Below, piece after piece: positions 56,971 to 64,000 of a stretch of DNA of 64,000 bases (positions within the stretch are counted from its first letter, which is position 1; every line of letters begins with the position of its first letter). The DNA is taken from NCBI GenBank assembly GCA_029339195.1, contig JAPTJF010000368.1, positions 1-64,000 of the forward strand, given 5' to 3'. This DNA comes from Micractinium sp. NFX-FRZ. Taxonomy: Eukaryota; Chlorophyta; Trebouxiophyceae; Chlorellales; Chlorellaceae. Below the pieces are notes generated by a model, which searched no databases, was not told where the DNA came from, and was given only the letters and a program-made list of their open reading frames with translations. The translations under genes were made by a program, and so were the position numbers.

Positions 56971-58163
56971 TCAGCAGAAACGCCTGGCAGCAGTGATCTC
57001 GGGGTCGTACCGGTAGCCGTTGACAAAGTAGTAGTAGTTCTGCAGCGGGGACAGGTGGCAAGGCGAGTGGCAGGGTGAAGCAGGGCCAGCGCAGCAAGGC
57101 CGCACAACGACTGGCTGCTCCATCACACAGAGGCAGCCCTGCCCACAGCCCAGTCACCAGCGTGTGCAGGCCGGCCACTCACCCAGTGCTGGTCGAACCA
57201 CACATACTGGTTCCTCCGGAGGTTGTAGTTGAACGTGCCAGTCCTCTTCCTGTAGTCGGTGTACCTGCAGGCGGGACAGGGGCCGGGGCCAGCGCACGTC
57301 AGAGGCGGAGCCGCACGCCTCTCAGCTGCACACCAAGCACGCGATTGCGGGCATGCAGCACATGCAGCCTTCTTGCAGGGTAGGAGCCAGTGTGGGGTGG
57401 CACTTGGGGCGCAATGACAAGCCTCAAGGCGGCCAGCAGCCAGCCCATACGCGCGCACACACACACGCACACACACACACACACACATGCATGCTCATCC
57501 TCACGCTGCTGGTCAGCAGAGCAGGCTTGGCAGCGCCGGCTGGGAGCACTGTCCCTACCTGATGCTGAAGCGGCAGCTGGCGCAGTAGCAGGTGACCTTG
57601 ACGCGGATGGTCCAGTTGGAGTTCCACAGGCTCTTGCCCTCAACGCTGGCAGCCTTGAGGCCAGTGCCGGCAGCAATCGCCACGGCCTTAGTGGAGGTTG
57701 GCTGAGCATCAGCGCCCTCCCTGCGGGGTGAGGCAGGGTGCGTGGCATGGGGAAGGGATGGGTGAGGTGTGGCGCACTGAAGTTTGAGGGGCACTTGTGC
57801 TGCCGGATGCAACGACTGTGGAAGGAGATCAAGAAGTGCACAGCCCAAAGGCGTGGGGTGGAGGGGGCCAGCAGGACAGCACCGGCTGTGGGCGCAAGCA
57901 GGCGGGTAGCGGAGGCGGCGGCGCAGTGCTGGCTCCTTCTCCTGTAGAACAGGGGCGCGCATAGTACAAGCAGCATGCCAACCCGACATGCCATGTGAGT
58001 TGGCTACCTCAGCTGTGTGGAGCAGGCAAGGCAGGGGCACCGACTTCCCACGCACTCACCCGGCCTTTGCCACTCCAACCCCGATGGACGTGCCTGCCGG
58101 CCTGGCCAGGGCCGCCCCGCAGAGGAGGCAGAGGGCCAGGAGCAGCGCTGCCCTGGACGCCAT
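56971..58163 (-). CDS. small secreted protein, left copy (4 exons, 138 aa), unrecognised family
   Basis: I do not recognise this family. Exons in order: 58163-58060, 57720-57559, 57264-57183 and 57039-56971 (417 nt, phases close; all GT-AG). The N-terminus MASRAALLLALCLLCGAALA is a clear signal peptide with probable cleavage after ALA, so the mature protein is about 118 residues and extracellular or luminal. The mature part has four cysteines, a CYCASC cluster and a terminal RRFC. It is basic, with an aromatic, Asn-rich tail (GTFNYNLRRNQYVWF, then NYYYFVNGYRYDPE). It differs from the right copy at about seven sites and by two residues (SLWNSNW versus SLANKNANW). Frame, splice sites and cysteines are kept, which suggests selection. 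Likely transcribed divergently from its twin across the spacer. Confidence 0.8.
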
Positions 58164-58320
58164 GTCGGCTTGAGGTGAGGTGGTAGGTTCTGCAGGTGGT
58201 GGGGCGGGCAGGCATGTGAGCCGCATTCAAGGCGTGCAAGGGGGACAAAATCGACAGGTCTCGGCAAAACAGGGCAAAGGGCCGGCTCGTGCACAAGTTT
58301 GCGAACACGCTGACGCAAGT

Positions 58321-60159
58321 CCAGCCATGTTTGTAGGCCCCAGGCCGCACTGGTCGAGTTGGTTTCTGCACTGCGGAAGCGCAGGTTAGCTAGCTAACGC
58401 CCAGAGGAGAGTCGCGACACCCCAAAGCCCCAAAGCCAAAGCGAGCAAGACGAGCACCTGCCCCGGTCCTACCTGGTTGTGGTTGATGCACCCCGCGGGT
58501 TAGAGGCGATGCGCAGAATGGGGACTCCGGACAGCGTTGCGCGTTGATATAGTCCTGCCAGCAGTGCTCCTTGAGGAGCTTGAGGAGCTTGAGCAAGCCA
58601 CCTCCTCGCAGGTTCCAACCGCGTCAAAAATTGAAAACTGCGAAATGTTCGCAGGGGCTTCGTAGGATTACATCCCGCAGAGAGGTTCGGGGCGCTGCTG
58701 GCAGATCATGGTAAGATACTGTCGAGCAGCTTCAGCTGATTGCTCAGAGCTGTAGAGACTGGGCTCTTTCGGTTTGCTTACTCTAACCCAGTCTGCTCGG
58801 TCTTGTTTGCACTCCAAAGGAACTGGTGGCAAGCAAGCAGCGTGAACCGAAGACCAGCGCGCCGCAGATCGGCCCGCAGGTGAGAGAGGGCGGAAGCTGT
58901 GGGAAGCTACGCTGGTAGCCACAGTGCGCCCCCGCCGCCCTGGGGTCTTTAAAGAGGCCCACGGCAGTGCCACTTTCAAAGATTGACACTGTCACCGGTG
59001 TGATTTGCAGCGCTGAGTTGCTAAGCCCTGCTCAACCAGCTGCTCGTGCCACCACCCCGCCTGCAGGCGACGGTGACGGCACTGACGGCGGTACAGCGCA
59101 GGGGTAGCAACCAAGCAGCAGTTTACCACGGCACAACGTGTGTGTGTCCTGCATCGCCATACACCTTGCTACCAGCAATGCGTGTAATGCAGAACAGCAT
59201 CGGTACTGAGTGCACAGCGGAGTGCGCTATGTGCCGCGCCCCTGCCGAAGTGCCGATTCCCATGTGCAAGTGCTGCCAGGAAAACGTGAGTTTATGCCAC
59301 TGAGCAAGTTGGGGCCAGCACTGGATGAGAATGTTCCGCTTGAGAGATGCACGAGTTTGATGCCCAGTTGCCCGAGGGCTAGAAAGTGCCAGAAGCAGGG
59401 CAAGGGCTGCAGGCAACACAACGTTGGCTGCAGCAACGGCGGCTGCATAGCCAGCAAAAGATGCAGAGCAGGCGGAAGTGGCTGCCATGCCGCCGCAGAG
59501 CGGCTCTGCCGCAGGCAGTCCTCTGTACGACTCGCCGGCCTTTCCAGGCAAGGTGTGGTTCCTGGACCCTTGCTGGACCGCGGGGGGGGCGCGGTGCGAA
59601 AGCGGCGGGAGGGCCGTTGGCGGTACCTCTCCAGGTGTGTCGCAGCAACATTCGCATGCCCCTGCTCGCTTCTACAGCTCAATGCTATGAGCATAGGCAC
59701 GCGCTGAGCGGCGCTGGGGTGCTAGTTGCGTGGGTCGCCTGGAGGGCTCCTTGTGCAGGGCTCCCTGCAGAGAGCTCTGTCCACCGGCCCCCGGATGCAT
59801 GCAGCGCCTCGTGCGCAGGCTCCCGCAGGTCTTGCTTGCAAGTAAGCCGGCGAAGCTTACAAGTAAGCTTGCACGTAAATGGAACCTGCGAGGAAGTAGC
59901 TCGAGAGCAGGACCTATATCTACGCGAATCCTGTCATTTGAACCGCATTCTACGCATCGCGTCTAACCCGCACTCTGCACCCACCACCACCAGGTAGGGC
60001 AGGTGGGGGAGGGCGCCACCTTGCTCACTGGCTTTGCTGAAGTTTGGAGGGTTCGCTGGCTAGCTAACACGCGCTGCTGCCGCGCTGACCCGCCACCACT
60101 CAACACACTCGAAACTCAGCTGGCCGGGGGCCTGCAACAATGCCCTGCGTCTCCCCGAG
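58321..60159. promoter_or_regulatory. spacer of the inverted repeat; upstream region of both secreted-protein genes
   Basis: About 1.8 kb not shared between the arms. It must hold the distal promoters of two divergent genes. Short GAGGAGCTT repeats lie at 58571-58595, and a small self-complementary AAGTAAGC/GCTTAC patch at 59838-59870. One weak exon candidate lies at 59046-59285. Confidence 0.45.
59046..59285 (+). other. possible cysteine-rich exon in the spacer
   Basis: An open frame ends TECTAECAMCRAP...MCKCCQEN directly at a strong GTGAGT donor. Cys pairs (CAMC, CKCC) look zinc-finger-like. No following exon is convincing and I recognise no family, so this may be chance. Confidence 0.2.
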
Positions 60160-60319
60160 GCGTGTTCGCAAAGTTGTGCAGCCCAGGGCACTTTTGCAGT
60201 GCACCTGTCTGCTTGCTCCCCCCCAGTACCTGTGGGTTCCCCCTTGCACGCCTTGCATGCGGCTCACATGCCTGCCCGCCCCACCACCTGCAGAACCTAC
60301 CACCTCACCTCAAGCCGAC

Positions 60320-61501
60320 ATGGCATCCAGGGCAGCGCTGCTCCTGGCCCTCTGCCTCCTCTGCGGGGCGGCCCTGGCCAGGCCGGCAGGCACGTCCATC
60401 GGCGTTGGAGTGGCAAAGGCCGGGTGAGTGGAGTGGCAAGTCGGGTGCCCCTGCCGGGTGCTCCACTTCTGTTTTCCCAGCTCACATGGCATGGCGGGTT
60501 GGCATGCTGCTTGTACTATGCGCGCCCCTGTTCTACAGGAGAAGTAGCCAGCACTGCGCCGCCGCCTCCGCTGCCCGCCTGCTTGCGCCCACAGCTGGTG
60601 CTGGCCCCCTCCACCCCACGCCTTTGGGCTGCGCACTTCTTGTTCTCCTTTCACAGCCGTTGCATCCGGCAGCACAAGTGCCCCTCAAACTTTAATACAC
60701 CACACCTCACCCCACCCCTTCCCCATGCCACGCACCCTGCCTCAACCCGCAGGGAGGGCGCTGATGCTGAGCCAACCTCCACTAAGGCCGTGGCGATTGC
60801 TGCCGGGACCGGCCTCAAGGCTGCCAGCGTTGAGGGCAAGAGCCTTGCCAACAAGAACGCTAACTGGACTATCCGCGTCAGAGTCACCTGCTACTGCGCC
60901 AGCTGCCGCTTCAGCATCAGGTAGGATCGGTGCTCCCAGCCGGCGCTGCCAAGCCTGCTCTGCTGACCAGAAGTGTGAGGATGAGCGCATGTGTGTGTGT
61001 GTGTCTGTGTGCGTGTGCGTGTGGGCTGGTTGCCGGCCGCCTTGCGGCTTGCCATTACTGCGCCCCAATTGCCACCCCACTCGGGCTCCTACCCTGCAAG
61101 AATGCTGCATGTGCTGCATGCCCGCAAATGCGTGCCTGCGGTGCAGCTGAGAGGCGTGTCGCTCCGCCTCCAATGTGCACCGGCGCCTGCCCCTGCCCTG
61201 CCTGCAGGTACACCGACAGCAGGAAGAGGACTGGCACGTTCAACTACAACCTCCGGAGGAACCAGTATGTGTGGTTCAACCAGCACTGGGTGAGTGGCCG
61301 GCCTGCACACGCTGGTGACTGGGCTGTGGGCAGGGCTGCCTCTGTGTGATGGAGCAGCCAGTCGTTGTGCGGCCTTGCTGCGCTGGCCCTGCTTCACCCT
61401 GCCACTCCCCTTGCCACCTGTCTTCGCTGCAGAACTACTACTACTTTGTCAACGGCTACCGGTACGACCCCGAGATCACTGCTGCCAGGCGTTTCTGCTG
61501 A
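60320..61501 (+). CDS. small secreted protein, right copy (4 exons, 140 aa), unrecognised family
   Basis: Twin of the gene at 56971-58163. Exons 60320-60423, 60753-60920, 61208-61289 and 61433-61501 (423 nt, 140 aa). Signal peptide 1-20 ends LARP. Mature cysteines are at 81, 83, 86 (CYCASC) and 140 (last residue). The tail reads RRNQYVWFNQHW, then NYYYFVNGYRYDPEITAARR. The cysteine cluster plus terminal cysteine could form two disulfides or a metal site. A TGCAG acceptor-like site 30 bases before the ATG allows a 5' UTR intron. Function unknown; cell-wall or extracellular roles are possible but unsupported by any motif. Confidence 0.8.
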
Positions 61502-61846
61502 GCTGGCAGCCAGCGCTGCCCACGCTGCACTTGTGCTGTGCGGGGAGTGCTGCCGCGGTGTTGCCTGCCCAGCGCCGCGCAGCTCCTTGCAGCCCGCTTC
61601 AAGCACCAGAAGACGTGGTCAAGCGGCCGCTTGCGCGCACCTGCGATGCCAGGCGCCTGCGACGTCAGGCGGGGAGGTTGGGACGCAGCCATGCCTCGGT
61701 TGCTGCCACAGCACCCCATCTGCTCGGCAACCAGTTTCACCCCGCACTTAGAACGTGCCACTGCCAATGCCATCTAGAGCACAACCCTTGCCTACCCTCC
61801 TATATACAATGATGCACACTTCCCACTTCACCCACACCCCGCTTTT

Positions 61847-61938
61847 CCGCCCACTCAACCCACTCCGCCCACTCAACCCACTCAACCCACTTCACCCACT
61901 CCACCCATTTCACCCACTCAACCCACTTCACCCCACTC
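61847..61938 (+). repeat. 10-bp minisatellite, right arm
   Basis: Mirror of 56527-56625: CCACTCAACC / CCACTTCACC / CCACTCCGCC units. Confidence 0.9.
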
Positions 61939-62466
61939 CCCCAGCCCCTGAAGTTTGTCTGCGCCAACCGAGCACGCTGCACACCGCTTGCGCAGCGTCT
62001 TGCTTCTTTGGGCTTCCCGTCTGTTTTTCCGCACAGAAACCTGCGACCGGGCCCAACAACGCAGCCCAACAACGCACGCCCCATGCCAGATAACATCCTC
62101 ATTCCCGCTGCGACAACTTGGGCACCAGGCACATACAATGCTTTCCTACCCATGACCACATAATGCCACAAAGCCCTGTGACTGGCGCTCAAAGTAGCAG
62201 GGGAGCAGGCAGCGCCTGATGCAGTGGCTGCCAGCTGGGCAGATATGGCGTGCATGCAAGTGTACGCAGCACTGGGGCAGTGCAGAAACACGGAGGACAG
62301 CGCGCAGCGGCACAGATGCGACCCTGGCAGATCATCTGCCACATGATGTGGGAGAGGCCTGCGCCCCGCCCCGGGCGCACAGATCTGCCGACAGGGCCCG
62401 GGTGCTGCGCCCAGTTGCACCCCACTCCCTGCCCCACTGGGGTGGGTGGCACCCACCCCTGCACAG

Positions 62467-62502
62467 GCGGTGGGCATTTTCTCAAGCGTGGCTTGCGAGT
62501 GA
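62467..62502 (+). pseudogene. broken copy of the FKBP last exon, right arm
   Basis: Preceded by CACCCCTGCACAG. Encodes AVGIFSSVACE and a stop in its own frame, with the same 7-nt deletion as the left-arm copy relative to FKBP exon 7. The following GCTGAGGCAGGGCAGG tract also matches FKBP 3' sequence. Confidence 0.8.
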
Positions 62503-62565
62503 GGCTGAGGCAGGGCAGGGACGGCAGGGCGGGCGGAGCAGAGCAGAGTACCGCAACAGAGCGGC

Positions 62566-64000
62566 ACCTCAGCGACTTTTGCATGCCACCTCCTCCTCCT
62601 CTCATCCTTGCTGCCGCAATCAAGCGCTCAGGTCCCTCTGCGAAACCCTAGAACCTGGCTCACATGTGTACAGCCCAGCCACCAGCACGTCACACAGGTG
62701 GCATGCACGTCAGCAGCACCCCGCCTGCCGGGCAGGCGCAGGCAGGTAGGAAGCTGCGGAGCAGCTGGGGCGCTACCACAGGCTGCAGGCATATGTAGCC
62801 TGCGTGCATGGAAACACAGGGGTACATCGTTCATGGGGGGCGCGTGGGGGGAGCATGGGTTGAGGGCGGTGAGGCAAGGGAGGCGTGGGGCGGGGCGAGG
62901 CAGGGCGGGGGAGGGAGACTGGGAGGGACGACAGTGCGGGGAGACAGTGCACAGTTGGGGGAGTCGGGGGGCTAGGCGCAACAAAGGGGCTGGAGCGGTC
63001 GACGCTGCAAGTGATTGCCGATTGCGGCAGCAGTAGGTGCAGGCCCTTGCATACGCTCATGGTTGTGCTGCTCGCTGGCTGCTGCTGCCGCTGCTCCGGC
63101 ACCCGTCTCCAAGCAGCGCAGCAACAGCCCGCGCGCAGCACACATGGCGCGCTGGCAGGTGTCAGCATGGAGCGGTTGCAGCCCTCGAGCAGGCAGCAGG
63201 AGCAGTGTGTGTTACAGTCACCCCGCATAGTAGGCCCTTGTGGACCGGGACGGGGGGCGGATGGGCTCCGCCGGGCCATGTGGAAGAAAGAAAAAGCCGC
63301 CATATGTTATAGCCCAGCTATAACTGCTGTTATCTGCTGCAGCGGAGCGGCATTACTGCAGCGCCGTACGGCGGCAGCGGCTGAAGGGCCGCCGCTGCTC
63401 CCCGCACACAACTCGGTGCGGTCTTAACCGATCTGCTGGCTTGCACGTCAGCTTACTTTCCAAGCCACCCACCCTGCATTGGATTCTATATCCAGTTGTC
63501 TAAAAGGTGCCCCATTGTAAACTCGGGTGGGGCACTTCTGTGCCGACCGCCCCTGACGTCAGTATCGAGCAGCAGCAGATAACAAAGCAGCAGAAGGCCG
63601 TGCAAGTGACCGGTCCACACAGCATGGGGAATCGTGCGCATGCTGGGTGCAGGGCAGACTACATGCATATAGGCAGCGCAATGAAGCAGGGGTGTGAGGG
63701 GTGCAAGAGGCCCCCCGGGGGAGCGAGTACTCAGTAAGGCTTACGAGTAGGCAGTGAGAGACTCTCGGAAGGGAGGGGGCGGGATGTGTTGGAAAAACAA
63801 TAGGTGGACGGTTGATTGCTTGTGCTTCATGCAGCGCACGGTCGCCGTGGGACTCAGGGCAGCAGGGGGGTGGGTGCCTGCATGCCTGCGGGATTGGCTA
63901 GCTGCCAGCCCAGTGGGCTGCGGTTCCAGCTTCGTGCCACGGCAGCAGGCGGCATCCTGGAAAGGCTGCTGCGCCCAGCAGCAGCGAACATCTGCAGCCG
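62566..64000. other. right end, no gene recognised
   Basis: GC-rich sequence without a credible exon chain. An AAACCCTA telo-box core lies near 62643, and a TGTAA is at 63518-63522. Open frames here are short and without recognisable motifs. Confidence 0.5.

Larger units (their letters stand above)
55895..58320 (-). repeat. left arm of a long inverted repeat
   Basis: Reverse-complement match to about 60160-62565. Position sums stay near 118463-118483 throughout, so the arms are collinear. The arm contains, from its centre-facing end outward, promoter, 4-exon secreted-protein gene, minisatellite and a copy of the FKBP last exon. Edges are by eye. Confidence 0.85.
60160..62565 (+). repeat. right arm of the long inverted repeat
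   Basis: Mirror copy of 55895-58320. The gene-3' half looks over 95% identical to its partner; the promoter and first-intron half is more diverged. The spacer between arms is about 58321-60159. Confidence 0.85.

Noticed and set aside
56660..57178. 172-aa open frame mirrored at 61294-61812, nearly identical in both arms
   Set aside because: It overlaps exons 3-4 and the 3' UTR of the secreted-protein genes on the same strand but in another frame; identity simply reflects the inverted repeat.
1..64000. tRNA, rRNA, CRISPR arrays, or bacterial-type operons
   Set aside because: None seen; all convincing coding sequence is spliced and eukaryotic.

Overview
The window looks like nuclear DNA of a trebouxiophyte green alga, most likely a Chlorella relative. 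It is very GC-rich, and every recognisable gene is split into many short exons with clean GT-AG (a few GC-AG) junctions. Several genes are followed by TGTAA, the green-algal poly(A) signal. A patch of plant-type TTTAGGG telomere repeat sits inside one intron, and the proteins are plant-like (VPS13 with VPS62-type repeats, luminal FKBP20-2, MATE). The species call is inference.

Layout: (1) positions 1-39048, + strand: most of one giant VPS13-family lipid-transfer gene in about 98 recognisable exons; its N-terminus lies before the window. (2) 39651-43257, - strand: mitochondrial Mn superoxide dismutase in 11 exons, including an 8-nt and a 17-nt exon that carry two of the four metal ligands. (3) 43865-49620, + strand: a MATE transporter in 13 exons, divergent from SOD across a 607-bp promoter region. 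(4) 50403-52165, + strand: an F-box/leucine-rich-repeat gene with an apparent one-base frameshift. (5) 52926-55625, + strand: a thylakoid-lumen FKBP20-2-like protein in 7 exons. (6) about 55895-62565: a long inverted repeat, arms about 2.4 kb, spacer about 1.8 kb. Each arm holds one copy of an unrecognised 4-exon gene for a small secreted protein (138 and 140 aa), transcribed away from the centre, and each arm ends in a broken copy of the last FKBP exon. (7) 62566-64000: no gene recognised.

The genes do not form a pathway; these are independently transcribed eukaryotic genes. What unites the locus is how it has changed. Introns of the four multi-exon genes VPS13, SOD, MATE and FKBP contain decayed local copies of neighbouring exon-intron junctions ('exon echoes'), usually 60-200 bp from the working junction. 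The two secreted-protein genes arose by an inverted duplication that also carried the FKBP tail.

Most promising: the microexons encoding SOD metal ligands, the recurrent exon-junction echoes, the inverted-repeat pair of secreted-protein genes, and a 155-bp near-perfect foldback in a VPS13 intron. Exon boundaries were set by eye from splice signals, reading phase and remembered family conservation. They are exact where phase closes (SOD, MATE, FKBP, secreted pair) and approximate for many VPS13 exons.
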